Notes: generated by a model not told the origin, from the letters alone. Numbered from the stretch's first letter, positions 18,382 through 30,424 are shown. The stretch is 64,000 nt of DNA from Mediterraneibacter faecis JCM 15917 (GCA_001312505.1 BBDW01000013.1:39272-103271), one strand, 5' to 3'. A program made the numbers and translations.

Positions 18382-21308
18382 ATGAGTATATATGATTTGA
18401 ATGCATATGAAGTGCTCCAGACAGAAGATTTATCTGATCTGAAGTCAAAGGGGGGACACTTCTGAAGCATAAGAAAAGCGGAGCACGAGTGCTTCTTATG
18501 GAAAATGATGATGAGAACAAGGTGTTTACAATTGGATTCCGTACACCACCGTCAGACAGTACAGGAGTTCCACACATTATGGAACATTCTGTTCTGTGCG
18601 GATCGAAAGAATTCCCGGTGAAGGATCCGTTTGTTGAGCTTGTGAAAGGTTCTCTGAATACATTTTTGAATGCGATGACTTATCCGGACAAGACGGTATA
18701 TCCGGTGGCAAGTTGCAATGACAAGGATTTCCAGAACCTGATGCATGTCTATATGGATGCAGTATTTTATCCAAATATTTATCAGAATGACAAGACATTC
18801 CGCCAGGAAGGTTGGAGCTATAAGCTGGATGATCCAGATGGAGAGTTGACAATCAGCGGTGTTGTATACAACGAGATGAAAGGAGCATTCTCTTCTCCGG
18901 AAGGCGTACTTGACCGCGTGGTTCTGAACTCTCTGTTCCCGGATAATACGTATTCCGTAGAGTCCGGTGGAGACCCGGAGGTGATTCCGGAACTTACTTA
19001 TGAGCAATTTTTAGATTTCCATAGAAAGTATTATCATCCATCTAACAGCTATATTTATCTGTATGGTGATATGAATATGGAAGAGAAATTAAGATGGCTT
19101 GACGAGAAGTATTTGTCAGATTTTGAGAATGAACCGGTGGATTCAGAGATTCATCTGCAGAAGCCATTTACAGAGATGAAGGAAGTCGTTCAGGAGTATT
19201 CCATCGCAAGTGAAGAGAATGAGGAGGATAACACCTATCTTTCTTATAACAAAGTGATCGGTACTACACTGGATGAGAAACTATATCTGGCATTTGAGAT
19301 TCTGGATTACGCACTTCTGTCCGCACCGGGCGCACCGCTGAAGAAAGCACTTCTGGATGCTGGGGTCGGCAAGGATATCTCAGGATCTTATGACAACGGA
19401 GTTTATCAGCCGATCTTCTCTGTGATTTCTAAGAATGCGAATGTAGAGCAGAAGGAAGAATTCGTTCGTGTAATTGAAGATACATTGAAAGATATTGTGA
19501 AAAATGGAATCAATAAGAAAGCACTTCGCGCAGGAATCAACTATCATGAATTCCGTTTCCGCGAGGCTGATTTCGGAAATTATCCGCGTGGATTGATGTA
19601 TGGTCTTCAGTTGTTTGACAGCTGGCTGTATGATGAGACGAAACCATTTATCCATATGCAGGCGATTCCGACATTTGAATTTTTGAAAGAACAGGTGGAA
19701 ACAGGATACTTTGAAGAACTGATCCAGAAATATCTCCTGGATAATACACATGGTTCTATCGTGATCATTAAGCCGGAGCGTGGACGTACTGCAAGAATGG
19801 ATAAGGAACTTGCAGATAAGCTTCAAGCATACAAAGACAGTTTGTCAAAAGAAGAAATCGATGCACTTGTGAAAGCGACGAAAGAGTTGGAAGAATATCA
19901 GGAAGAAGAGTCGGCACCGGAGGATTTGGCGAAGATTCCTGTACTCGGACGCGAAGATATTTCCAGAGAGATCGCACCGATTTATAATAAAGAGCTTGAG
20001 ACAAGCGGAGTGAAGCTGGTACACCATGAAGTTGAGACGAATGGAATTGGATACACAGCGCTTTTGTTTGACCTGTCCGGTATTCCGGAAGAGAAACTTC
20101 CATATATCAGCATTCTGCAGAGTGTGCTTGGAATTATTAATACAAAGAATTATGAATACAGTGAATTATTTAATGAGATCAATGTACACACAGGAGGAAT
20201 CGGAACTTCTCTTGAGCTTTACACAGACGTAACAAAGGTAAAGGAGAAAGAATTCCGTGCAACATTTGAAATCAAAGGTAAAGCACTGTATCCGAAGATG
20301 AATGTTCTGTTTTCTATGATGCGTGAGATTCTGATGGAATCTGATCTTGGAGATGAGAAGCGTCTGAAAGAAATCTTAGCAATGTTGAAATCCAGACTGC
20401 AGATGTCTTTCCTGTCATCCGGACACACAACAGCAGCCCTTCGTTCCCTGTCTTATACTTCACCGATGGCGAAGTTCAAGGATGATACAGATGGAATCGG
20501 TTACTATGAGGTTGTAAAGGAACTGGAGGAAAACTTTGAGGAGAAGAAAGCAGAACTGATTGAAAACTTAAGACAGATTGCACAGCAGATTTTCCGCAAG
20601 GATAATCTGATCATCAGTTATACTTCATCAGCGGATGGTCTTGCACCGATGGAAGAGGCATTTGCAAAGATTGCAGACACACTTCATACAGAGGAGAAGG
20701 AAGCAGAGATACCGTGTGAAATTCATTGTGTGAAACGCAACGAGGGATTCAAGACATCTTCAAAAGTTCAGTATGTTGCAAGAACAGGTAACTTTATCGA
20801 CCGTGGTGTTGAGTATACAGGAGCACTTCAGATTCTGAAAGTCATCTTGAGCTATGATTATCTGTGGCAGAATGTCCGTGTGAAGGGCGGAGCTTACGGA
20901 TGCATGAGCAGCTTCAATCGTATTGGAGAGGGATATCTGGTATCTTACCGTGACCCGAATCTGGAGAAGACAATGGAAATCTACGAAGGAGTTGTGGATT
21001 ATCTGAAGAACTTCAATGTAGATGACAGAGACATGAACAAGTTTATTATCGGAACGATCAGTAATATCGACCGTCCGATGAATCCGGCAGCAAAGGGAAG
21101 CAGGTCAATGAATCTTTATATGAACCATGTATCTGCTGAGATGATCAGGGAAGAGAGAGATCAGATCCTTGATGCACAGCAGTCAGACATCCGTGCACTT
21201 GCCGATGTACTTCAAGCATTACTTGATGCACATGAACTTTGCGTGATCGGAAGTGAAGAGAAGATTGAGGAGCAGAAAGAGATGTTCCTTGAAATAAAGA
21301 CACTTTAA
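18382..21308 (+). CDS. M16C insulinase-family zinc peptidase, PreP-like (one break)
   Basis: About 974 residues. The inverted zinc motif H-x-x-E-H is in HIMEHSVLCGS near residue 60, with the downstream Glu in GVVYNEMKGAFSSP. The M16C-associated region spans the middle, and a second inactive M16 domain with GAYGCMSSFNR follows. Such peptidases degrade peptides inside a closed chamber in the cytosol. A six-G run at 18450-18455 truncates the frame after about 24 codons; four G restores it, with KSKGTLLKHKKSG across the join. AAGGAG precedes the start. The gene is followed 23 bases later by era. Confidence 0.9.
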
Positions 21309-21331
21309 GATGGAAAAAGAAAGGAAAAAGT

Positions 21332-22231
21332 ATGCAGGATAATTTTAAATCAGGATTTGTCACACTGATCGGAAGACCAAATGTTGGAAAATCTACTTTG
21401 ATGAATCGTCTGATCGGACAGAAGATTGCAATCACATCAAATAAACCACAGACAACAAGAAACCGTATCCAGACTGTTCTGACAACAGAGGAAGGTCAGA
21501 TTGTGTTCGTAGATACACCGGGAATTCACAAAGCAAAGAATAAACTTGGTGAGTATATGGTGAATATTGCAGAACGTTCTTTGAATGAAGTGGATGTTGT
21601 ACTTTGGCTTGTAGAGCCATCTACATTTATCGGTGCAGGTGAGAAGCATATTATTGAGCAGTTAAAGAAGGTAAAGACACCGGTTATTCTTGTTATTAAT
21701 AAAGTTGATATGGTGAAGAAGGAAGAGGTTCTTACGTTTATTGATGCATATCGTAAGGAATGTGATTTTGCAGAAATCGTTCCGGTATCTGCAAGAAGAG
21801 GCGATAATACGGATGAGCTTGTAAATGTAATTATGAAATATCTTCCATACGGACCGCAGTTCTATGATGAAGATACAATCACAGACCAGCCGGAGCGCCA
21901 GATCGTGGCAGAGATTATCCGCGAGAAAGCATTGCACAGCTTGAATGAGGAGATCCCTCATGGAATCGCAGTAGCAATCGATCAGATGAAGATGAACCAC
22001 AAAGTGTGTCATATTGATGCTACAATCATCTGCGAGAGAGATTCCCATAAAGGGATCATCATCGGAAAGCAGGGAAGTATGCTGAAAAAAATCGGAAGTA
22101 CTGCAAGATTTGAGATCGAGCGTTTGCTGGATTGCAAAGTAAATTTGAAGCTGTGGGTGAAGGTTCAGAAGAACTGGAGAGACAGCGATTATATGATGAA
22201 AAATTTTGGATACAGGGAAGACGAGATGTAA
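21332..22231 (+). CDS. era: GTPase Era
   Basis: A 299-residue GTPase of normal Era length. G1 is GRPNVGKST (residues 11-19), G3 is DTPG, G4 is NKVD and G5 lies in PVSARRG. The C-terminal KH domain has GIIIGKQGSMLKKIG. Era binds 16S rRNA during 30S subunit assembly. No break is present. It follows the M16C peptidase in the same direction and is closed by a terminator. Confidence 0.96.
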   Translation: MQDNFKSGFVTLIGRPNVGKSTLMNRLIGQKIAITSNKPQTTRNRIQTVLTTEEGQIVFVDTPGIHKAKNKLGEYMVNIAERSLNEVDVVLWLVEPSTFIGAGEKHIIEQLKKVKTPVILVINKVDMVKKEEVLTFIDAYRKECDFAEIVPVSARRGDNTDELVNVIMKYLPYGPQFYDEDTITDQPERQIVAEIIREKALHSLNEEIPHGIAVAIDQMKMNHKVCHIDATIICERDSHKGIIIGKQGSMLKKIGSTARFEIERLLDCKVNLKLWVKVQKNWRDSDYMMKNFGYREDEM

Positions 22232-22274
22232 GCCCTGAGATGCATTTGCGGTAAATTCTGAAGATATTCTAAAG

Positions 22275-22310
22275 AAAAGTGCTGTTCCTTAAAGAATGGC
22301 ACTTTTTTCT
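22275..22310 (+). terminator. Terminator after era
   Basis: AAAAGTGCTGTTC and GAATGGCACTTTT pair around a six-base loop, followed by TTTCTTT. Confidence 0.8.
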
Positions 22311-22401
22311 TTAATAAATGCCAAAGCCTATTGTTATTATGAAAAAGTGGGATAAAATGATGTAAGTACATAGCAATGGAGCAATCTGGTTACATCATAA
22401 A

Positions 22402-23110
22402 ATGGGAAAAGAATGGAGAAAACAAGAAGTGAGACAAAGGACAGGGGATTTGGACAGAAAGAGAATAATAGAAATCTTACTCCCGCCGGTAATTGTTTTT
22501 CTGGTGAATTCAGCTGTCTACTGGGGAGCACCGAGATTGACAGATACAAGTGAGTACCATAACCTGTCACTTGCATTAGATACAAAGATCCCATTGATCC
22601 CGGTATTTATTCTTGTTTATTTTGGATGTTACATTTTCTGGGTGATTAATTATCTGCTTGTATCATTGCGGGAGGAAGAGATAAAATACAGATTCTTTAC
22701 GGCTGATTTGTATGCAAGAATCATTTGTTTTCTGTTTTTTGTGTTTTATCCGACAACAAATGTAAGACCAGAACTTGTAGGAAACGGAATTTTTGTTCAG
22801 GGCATGCGTTTTTTATATCAGATTGATAAACCGGTGAATTTATTTCCATCAATCCATTGTATGGCAAGCTGGTTCTGTTGTATTGGAATCAGGGGGAGAT
22901 AAAAAAGTACCGGGGTGGTATAAGATCGTATCTGTAATGATCGCAGTGTTGGTCTTTGTTTCTACGCTTGTAACAAAACAGCATGTAATTGTGGATGTGA
23001 TCGGTGGAGTTGCGGTAGCGGAGCTGACCTGGTTTGTGAGCTGCCGGACAAACGGATGGAAAATTTACAGAAATCTGGTTCGTAAAGCAGGAGGAGAAAA
23101 TGGAAAATAA
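22402..23110 (+). CDS. PAP2-family membrane phosphatase or phosphotransferase (one break)
   Basis: About 235 residues with five or six membrane segments. FPSIHCMAS and TLVTKQHVIVDVIGG supply the conserved SxxH and H-x3-D motifs of the PAP2 superfamily, which act on lipid phosphates. A five-G run at about 22892-22896 shifts the frame; four G restores IRGDKKVPGW across the join. The gene overlaps the flippase-like gene and heads a phospholipid cluster with pssA and psd. Confidence 0.82.
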
Positions 23111-24144
23111 AAAGAAAATGATATTTAATGTACTTTTTCTCTTTCTTGTCTTTGCGGCAACAATCTATGGAGTATTCCATGGGGGGGAGGATTTAAGTGA
23201 GATTGCAGAAATTCTGAAAACAGTGAATTCATACTGGTTGCTTCCGGGTGTTGCCTGTGTGATTATCTTTATCTGGGGGGGAGAGTCAATTATTATATTT
23301 TATATGATGCATACGCTTGGTATTCATCTAAAGAAATGGAAATGTTTCTTGTTTTCCTCTGTAGGATTCTTTTTCAGCTGTATCACACCATCCGCAACAG
23401 GAGGACAGCCGGCACAGATTTATTATATGAAGAAAGAGAAAATTCCAATCCCGGTATCAACGCTTGTATTGATGATTGTCACGATTACCTATAAAATGGT
23501 TCTCGTTGTGATCGGTCTTGGACTTATGATCTTCGGCAGGGGGGGATTCATCAGAACACATATGTATAATATCCGTCATATTTTTTATCTTGGAACAGGC
23601 CTAAATGTATTTTGTGTGGCTTCTATGCTGCTCCTTGTATTTCATCCGGTGCTTGCGCGTTCTATTCTTGTAAAAGGGATGGAACTGCTGGAAAAAATGC
23701 ATCTGATGCGATATAAAAGTACAAGAATTGAGAAACTGAATGCATCGATGGATCAGTATCATACAACAGCGGTTTATCTGAAAGATCATATAATGGTACT
23801 GGTCAATGTATTTGCAATCACATTATTTCAGAGGTTCGCACTGTTTACAGCAACCTGGTTTGTATATAAGGCATTTGGACTGTCCGGAACGAATGCATTC
23901 GTGATTATTCTTCTGCAGTCTGTGATTTCCGTTTCTGTGGATATGCTGCCACTGCCGGGGGGGGATGGGAATCAGTGAAAAACTGTTTTCGATGATTTTT
24001 GAACCAGTTTTTGGAAGTGCACTTTTGATCCCGGGAATGATCTTAAGCAGAGGACTTGGATATTATACAGAATTATTGATCAGTGCAATTTTTACGATCG
24101 TGGCGAATTTTACAATAGGAAGAAACTTAAGGAAGAAAGCATAA
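23100..24144 (+). CDS. Flippase-like membrane protein (lysylphosphatidylglycerol synthase TM region/UPF0104) (one break)
   Basis: About 347 residues with about eight membrane segments, FSSVGFFFSCITPSATGGQP and DMLPLPGG-GISE, matching the membrane part of MprF-like proteins without the synthetase domain. Members are thought to move lipids or polymers across the membrane. The end of the gene is displaced by a G8 run (23957-23964); seven G lets it run on to 24144. Other G7 runs lie at 23181, 23275 and 23539. The start overlaps the PAP2 gene by 11 bases, with AGGAG before it. Confidence 0.8.
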
Positions 24145-24192
24145 ATAAAAGGATGGTTATTCTGATAAGAATAAAAGCAAGGGGGAAATAAA

Positions 24193-24816
24193 ATGTTAGG
24201 TGTTTATGATTACACAGTTATACTTACATATATCAGTCTGTGGATTTCAATTGGTGGGATGATGCTGTCATTGAATGGACATCTGGATCTTGCAGTATTG
24301 TGTCTTGCATTGTCTGGTCTGTGTGATATGTTTGATGGGAAGATTGCAAGAACAAAGAAGGATAGAACAGAAACAGAGAAACGTTTTGGAATCCAGATTG
24401 ATTCACTGTGCGACATTGTCTGTTTTGGAGTTGGACCGGCGATCATCTGTTATTGTATGGGAATGAATGGGATTGTCGGTGTTCTTATTCTTATGTTTTA
24501 TGTGTTGGCAGGATTGATCCGTCTGGCATGGTTTAATGTAACAGAAGAGTGCCGACAGGATGAGACAACAGAGAACAGAAAGTGTTATCAGGGATTGCCG
24601 ATCACATCCATGTCGATCGCATTACCGATTCTTGTTGTGCTTCGCCCATTTTTGCACTGTGATTTCAGAATTGCACTGCATGCGATGGTTCTTCTTGTAG
24701 GACTTCTGTTTGTTATGGATTTCAAATTAAAAAAGCCGGGGAATAAGACACTTTCTGCATTAGTCGGAGTAGTAGCGGTTGCAGTAGTCTGGACATTGAG
24801 ACGAAGATTCATGTAA
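24193..24816 (+). CDS. pssA: CDP-diacylglycerol-serine O-phosphatidyltransferase (PssA-like)
   Basis: A 207-residue membrane enzyme with the CDP-alcohol phosphatidyltransferase signature: DMFDGKIAR, then G-x3-D-x3-D in FGIQIDSLCD. About six membrane segments follow. It would make phosphatidylserine from CDP-diacylglycerol and serine. Adjacent psd, which decarboxylates the product to phosphatidylethanolamine, supports the assignment over phosphatidylglycerophosphate synthase. No break. Confidence 0.9.
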   Translation: MLGVYDYTVILTYISLWISIGGMMLSLNGHLDLAVLCLALSGLCDMFDGKIARTKKDRTETEKRFGIQIDSLCDIVCFGVGPAIICYCMGMNGIVGVLILMFYVLAGLIRLAWFNVTEECRQDETTENRKCYQGLPITSMSIALPILVVLRPFLHCDFRIALHAMVLLVGLLFVMDFKLKKPGNKTLSALVGVVAVAVVWTLRRRFM

Positions 24817-24827
24817 GAGGAGAGATT

Positions 24828-25720
24828 ATGATTTATGCAGACAGAAACGGAAACAGGATGGAGAAAACAACAGGGCAGGACAGATTCCTGGAATATATCT
24901 ATGGACATACATTGACAAGAATGATGTTGAAACCATTGCTTGGATCCGGGGTATCCCGACTTGGCGGAAAAGTGCTGGACAGCAGAGTGTCCAGGCTGTT
25001 GATTCCATCGTTTGTCAGAAAGAATCAGATTGATCTGTCAATCTATGAAAAGAAACATTATTCTTCTTATAATGACTTTTTTACGCGTAAGATTTTAGTG
25101 GAGGAACGTCCGATTGACGGAAGAAAAGAAGTGCTGATCAGTCCTTGTGACGGGAAAGTGACAGTTTGTCCGATTCAAAGGGATGGACTTTTTCTTATCA
25201 AACAGACACAGTATACAGTCCGTAGTCTTCTGAAGGATGAAAAGCTTGCGAAACGCTATGAAGGTGGAACAGCTTATATAATCCGTCTCACGGTAGATGA
25301 CTACCACAGATATTGTTATGTGGCAGATGGTGTGAAATCTGCACAGCGAAAGATCAGAGGAGTATTCCATACAGTAAATCCGGTGGCAAATGACTATGCT
25401 CCGATTTACAAGATGAATACAAGGGAATATTGTCTTGTACAGACAGAAGAACTGGGAACCGTTTTGCAGATGGAAGTCGGTGCTCTTATGGTTGGACGGA
25501 TTAAGAATTATAAAAAGAAGTATCTGTTGTACACCGGGGAGAAGAAAAAGGAATGTTCGAGTTTGGCGGGTCTACAGTCGTTCTTTTGACAGAGCCGGGA
25601 AAAGTGCAGACGGATGAAGATCTGGTGAGAAACAGTGCAACCGGTGCAGAGACATTGGTAAAGATGGGTGAGAAAATTGGTGAAAAATGTCAGAAAGAAC
25701 CGTTTTCGGGCGAGAACTGA
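24828..25720 (+). CDS. psd: Phosphatidylserine decarboxylase (one break)
   Basis: About 297 residues. SSYNDFFTRKI, SPCDGKV, RLTVDDYHRYCYVADG, HTVNPVAND and the self-cleaving FGGST motif are the marks of Psd; the Ser becomes the pyruvoyl group of the mature enzyme. One G is missing near 25555, just before the cleavage site, so the uncorrected frame ends early without the FGGST motif. It follows pssA by 11 bases and completes phosphatidylethanolamine synthesis. Confidence 0.9.
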
Positions 25721-25754
25721 GGATTTTCTATAGCTTTCTAAAATAAAGTGTGCT

Positions 25755-25793
25755 AAAATGGCTGTGTTTGTTGATGAAACACAGCCATTTTTT
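25755..25793 (+). terminator. Terminator of the phospholipid operon
   Basis: AAAATGGCTGTGTTT and AAACACAGCCATTTT form a perfect 15-bp stem with a T-run. Confidence 0.9.
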
Positions 25794-25812
25794 GCAAATA
25801 TGCAGAGAAACT

Positions 25813-25954
25813 GTTACTGTTCACTCCCGTGTCAATCACTCCGCTGATTGACACGGAGGAGGCATGTTTTGGCTTGAATGCATCTCGCCTTATCGCCAAA
25901 GGCGATTTAAAATGGCGAGATGCGTTGCTGGTCGCACATCGTGTGAACAGTAAC
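25813..25954. repeat. 142-bp dispersed palindromic element, copy 1
   Basis: Terminal inverted repeats GTTACTGTTCAC and GTGAACAGTAAC bracket two strong hairpins: CCGTGTCAATCA/TGATTGACACGG and GCATCTCGCC/GGCGAGATGC, the latter containing ATCGCC/GGCGAT. No real gene is present. Nearly identical copies lie at 32255 and 37984. This copy has CCTTATCG where the others have a C7 run. It lies between psd and the LCP gene. Confidence 0.85.
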
Positions 25955-26010
25955 GAGAAACTTTTTCGTATCAATATGGAGATAAGACAGAGAGAAGGAG
26001 GAAAATTCAG

Positions 26011-27045
26011 GTGAAAAAGAGAAGAATACTTGCAGTTCTTTTGATTGTTGCACTTGCAGTTGCTTCTTTTTCCGGTTGTGGAAAGAAGAAAGAAAAGGAA
26101 GAGCCAAAGAAAGAGACAAAGCAGGTAGTACAAAAGGAAGAAGAGCCGGAAGAAGTAGAAGAAGAGCCGGAAGTTAATCAGGAGACATTTGCTATTTTTG
26201 GAGTTGACTCCAGGGAAAATAATCTTGGTAAGGGAACAAGATCAGACTCCCTGATGGTGGTAAATGTAGATAATACAAATAAAAAAGTGTATATTGCTTC
26301 TGTCTATAGAGATTGTTATGTACAGATTGAAGGTCATGGTCTGGATAAGATCACACATGCACACTCTTTCGGAGGACCGGAGCTTGCAATGGATACATTA
26401 AATACAAACTTTGATCTGGATATTCAGAAATATATTACAGTTAACTTCATGAATGTTGCAGAACTGGTTGATGATATGGGTGGAATCGAGCAGGATATTA
26501 CAGAAGAAGAAACAAAGTATATCAACGGTTATATTAATGAGCTTAATGGAATCAGGGGGGGAACATCTTCTGCACAAATTACAGAAGCTGGTACTTATAC
26601 ATTAGACGGAACACAGGCGGTTGCATTTAGCCGTATCCGTTATACAGAAGGAGGAGATTATAAGAGAAGTGAAAGACAGAGAACAATTCTCTTTAAGATT
26701 TTCTCAAAAGCACAGGAGCTCGACAAAGCGAAAAAGATCGATATTGCCAAGAGCATGCTTGATAAAATTAATACAAACTATTTAGAGAGCGAAGTGCTTC
26801 GTCTTTTAAGTACAATCACAGAATACAAGGTGGAAGCAATGGATGCATTTCCAAAGGTATTCTATTCCGGTAAGATTGATGGTGTGTTCTATGAAGTTCC
26901 GGTTACATTGAATGACATGAGTACACAGATGCATACATTTTTGTATCCGACAGAAACGTATACACCTTCTGAGACAGTTCAGTCGATCAGTGCTCAGGAA
27001 AGTGCGGTAGCACCAACAGCGAATAATGATTTTACACAGCAGTAA
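26011..27045 (+). CDS. LytR-CpsA-Psr (LCP) family cell-wall lipoprotein
   Basis: A 344-residue protein with a GTG start and AAGGAGG upstream. The signal peptide ends in a lipobox-like SFSGC at about residue 23, then a Lys/Glu-rich linker. The LCP domain has FAIFGVDSRE, RSDSLMVVNVD, IASVYRDCYVQI, DGTQAVAFSRIRYTEGGD and SERQR, including the Arg/Asp residues that bind polyprenyl pyrophosphate. LCP enzymes attach glycopolymers to peptidoglycan. A lipid anchor rather than a membrane helix is somewhat unusual. A G7 run at 26555-26561 adds a Gly. Confidence 0.88.
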   Translation: MKKRRILAVLLIVALAVASFSGCGKKKEKEEPKKETKQVVQKEEEPEEVEEEPEVNQETFAIFGVDSRENNLGKGTRSDSLMVVNVDNTNKKVYIASVYRDCYVQIEGHGLDKITHAHSFGGPELAMDTLNTNFDLDIQKYITVNFMNVAELVDDMGGIEQDITEEETKYINGYINELNGIRGGTSSAQITEAGTYTLDGTQAVAFSRIRYTEGGDYKRSERQRTILFKIFSKAQELDKAKKIDIAKSMLDKINTNYLESEVLRLLSTITEYKVEAMDAFPKVFYSGKIDGVFYEVPVTLNDMSTQMHTFLYPTETYTPSETVQSISAQESAVAPTANNDFTQQ

Positions 27046-27068
27046 GAGCTGGAGTTAAACCGATTTTT

Positions 27069-27117
27069 GAAAAGAGTTGTGAGAAATAGAGGATAATCTC
27101 GTTTTTTACAGCTCTTT
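27069..27117 (+). terminator. Terminator after the LCP gene
   Basis: AAAAGAGTTGTGAG pairs, with G-U pairs, with TTTTTACAGCTCTTTT, followed by TTGT. Confidence 0.7.
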
Positions 27118-27281
27118 TTTGTATATGAAAAAGTCATGTTCTGGTTACTGTTCTGATATAGAAAAACATCTACTCGGGTTGCAATTACTTTCAATTTTAT
27201 AAAATGTGTGTTATCCTAGCATTGGATGTTATTTGAACGTTTAACTAAGATAAGAAAAAGGTAGATAAGGGGGGGTAAGAA

Positions 27282-30200
27282 ATGAAATACGAGAAGATGA
27301 ATAATCTCTTCCTGCGTCAGTCCTATCTGGATTCCTGGGAAGATTATGAAAGAAGTTTAAAGAAAAAAAGCTTTATCAAATGGGATTATATTATATTGAC
27401 AGCATCAAATGAAGCACAGGCAACGGCTTATCGGAATCAGATCGAGAACCGTCTGGAAAAAGGTCTTCTTCCGGAAGAGACAACGTATGCGGTTCTTCCG
27501 GATCCGGAGGGAAAACGTGTGGGATCAGGAGGAGCTACATTTCAGGTGATGCGTTATATTGCAGAACAGGAACCGGAGAGAGAGAATCCTTTTAAGAATC
27601 GTAGAATTCTTGTGATTCATTCAGGTGGTGACAGCAAGAGAGTGCCGCAGTATTCTGCAATCGGCAAGCTTTTCTCACCGGTTCCAAGAGAATTGCCGGA
27701 TGGAAGAAGTTCCACTTTGTTTGATGAGTTTATTGTAGGGATGTCAGGGGTTCCATCCAGGATTCAGGAAGGAATGCTTGTTTTGTCAGGTGATGTATTG
27801 CTTCTGTTTAATCCACTTCAGATTGATGCGCAGTTTGACGGAGCGGCAGCAATTTCCATTAAAGAGCCGGTAGCTACAGGAAAGAATCATGGCGTATTTC
27901 TGAATGACGGACATGATTATGTAAAGTGTTTTCTTCATAAACAGACAGAAGAGCGTCTGCGAGAGATGGGAGCTGTTAATAAAGCAGGAAATGTAGATCT
28001 TGATACAGGTGCGGTATTGTTTGGCAGCGCACTGTTGCAGGCACTGTTCCGTCTGATTTCAACAGAGGGCAAAGTAGACGAGAAGAAATTCCGTCAGTTT
28101 TGTAATGAAGAAGCAAGGATCAGCTTTTATGGAGACTTTTTATATCCGCTTGCAAATGATTCTACATTAGAAGATTTCTATAAAGAGGCAGCAGAAGGAC
28201 AGCTCAATGAGGCACTGCATGAATGCAGGACACAGATCTGGAATGCGATCCATCATTTCTCAATGAAGCTGTTGTGTCTGTCACCGGCGGAATTTATTCA
28301 TTTCGGGACAACAAGGGAATTGAGAAGCCTTGTAACAAAAAATGTGCAGGATTACGAGTTCCTGGATTGGAAGATGCAGGTGAATTCAGCGGTGCAAAAA
28401 GAAGGATTTGCAGCGCATAATGCTTATGTAGGAAGCCGTGCAAAGATAGGAAAAGAAGCATATCTGGAGAATTGTTATATTCTTGGTAATTCTGAGGTCG
28501 GCGACGGAACCGTTCTTTCCCATGTGCGCATTATGGACCGGAAGATTCCAGAACAGATTGTTATGCACGGAATTGAACTGACAGGTGGGAAAAAAGTAAT
28601 TAGGATTTATGGTGTACCAGATAATCCGAAAGGAAAATATCCGGGAGAGGTTTCATTTCTCGGCACGACATTGAATCAGTTTATGGCTCAGAATAAAGTG
28701 ACGAAAGAAGAACTCTGGAAAGGAGAAGAGACCTATCTGTGGTTTGCAGATCTTTACCCGGTGTGTGATGACTGGGAAGATGCACTTGATATGGCTGAAA
28801 TCATTTACAAGATGGCACATGGTACTGCAACAAAAGAAGAGATTTCCAGATGGCGTGAGACTGAACGTTTGAGCCTCTATTCCAGTTTTAATGCAGCAGA
28901 TATTGAGGCATCCTGTGATCAGGAGAGGTTTCTTGAAAACCGTATTCTTGCAAGGTGTTTCATCAGAAAACTGGAGCAGGGAATGTATTATGCGGATGCA
29001 CTCAAGATATTTGGAAAGCGTGGAATATCGAAAGAAATCTTTAAGTTACTGATGGAAGATGCGGCAGAAGCAGATTTCTCATTGAAGATTCGAATCTATC
29101 ATGCAGTCTCCTGTTATATGAAAAAGACAAGAACGATTTATGATGATCTGCATTATGATGCACTTGAGAATGACTGTTTTGGAACAATCCAGGAGGTAAT
29201 TTATGAAGAAGCAGAGAAGAAACTTCCGGATAGTGCAGGATATAGAATTGTAAAAGATCAGGTTGATATCGCCCTTCCGGTTCGCGTGAACTGGGGCGGA
29301 GGCTGGACGGATACACCACCACATTGTAATGAAAAGGGTGGAGTAGTTCTTAATGCTGCAATGAAATTAAGAGGAATTTATCCGGTACAGATCACGGTGA
29401 AGAGATTAGATGAGCTTCATGTGGAATTTGAAAGTAAGGATATCGGAGTCTATACAACTGTAGACAGTGCAGCTGAGATCCAGGATTGTCATAATCCATA
29501 TGATTCATTTGCACTGCATAAAGCAGCTTTGATCGCCTGTGGAATTATCCCGGTCAGGAAGAAGCAGATCTTCAGGAGATTTTAAAGCGGATGGGAGGAG
29601 GAATCTATCTTTCTACCCAGGTTTATGGAGTACCGAAAGGATCAGGACTTGGAACAAGCAGTATCTTATCAGGAGCGTGCGTAAAGGGAATCTTTGAATT
29701 TCTTGGTCAGGAGCGTACAGATGCAGAGATCTATGATGTTGTCCTTGGTATGGAGCAGATCATGAGTACCGGAGGAGGATGGCAGGATCAGGTTGGCGGA
29801 CTGACAGAAGGAATTAAACTGATCTCAACAAAACCGGGGGGGATTGCTCAGAATCTTGTTGTAGAGAAGATAGAAATGCCGGAAGAGGGAAAGAAAGAAC
29901 TGAAAGAACGTTTCGCATTGATTTATACTGGTCAGAGGCGTCTCGCAAGAAATTTGCTGCGTGATGTGGTTGGTGGCTATATCGGAAGCAGACCAGAATC
30001 ATTGAAGGCATTAAAGGAGATGAAGCAGTCGCCGTGTTAATGCGTTTTGCACTGGAGCAGGGAGATATTGACGAATTTGCTGAGCTTTTAAACCAACATT
30101 GGAAATTGTCCTGTATGTTGGATGCCGGTACAACCAATACCTGTATAGATCAGATCCTTCTTGTATGTGAAGACCTGATCGATGGGAAGTTTATATCAGG

Positions 30201-30330
30201 AGCCGGTGGAGGCGGATTCATTCAGGTGATTCTAAAGAAAGATGTGACAAAGGAGCAGCTGCATGAACGTCTGCATGGCGTGTTCCAGGACAGTGGCGTA
30301 GATGTATGGGATTGCGAATTACTTGTTTAA
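27282..30330 (+). CDS. Fkp-like fucokinase/sugar-1-phosphate nucleotidyltransferase (two breaks)
   Basis: About 1016 residues after repair. The N-terminal half matches the L-fucokinase/GDP-fucose pyrophosphorylase type (SGGDSKRVPQYSAIGKLFSP, then a beta-helix-like segment), and the C-terminal half is a GHMP kinase with RVNWGGGWTDTPPH and PKGSGLGTSSILSGA. Bifunctional enzymes of this class turn L-fucose into GDP-fucose. Breaks lie near 29567 (missing G) and 30030 (missing base). The G7 run at 27269-27275 is part of the ribosome site. The exact sugar is inferred from the family. Confidence 0.8.
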
Positions 30331-30356
30331 CGTATAAGTAAGACAAGAAATGAAAT

Positions 30357-30384
30357 TTGACAAAGAATTTCTACATGGTATAAT
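30357..30384 (+). promoter_or_regulatory. Strong promoter with extended -10
   Basis: TTGACA (30357-30362), a 16-base spacer and TGG-TATAAT (30379-30384). It lies inside the longest reading frame of the VanZ-like gene, which shows that the true start is further downstream. Confidence 0.75.
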
Positions 30385-30424
30385 GAGCGAAAAAGAAAGC
30401 AGTATATCAGTTAGGAGTAGATTT

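Noticed and set aside
30350..30424. Longer N terminus for the VanZ-like protein
   Set aside because: The promoter TTGACA/TATAAT lies at 30357-30384, inside this extension, so it would not be transcribed.
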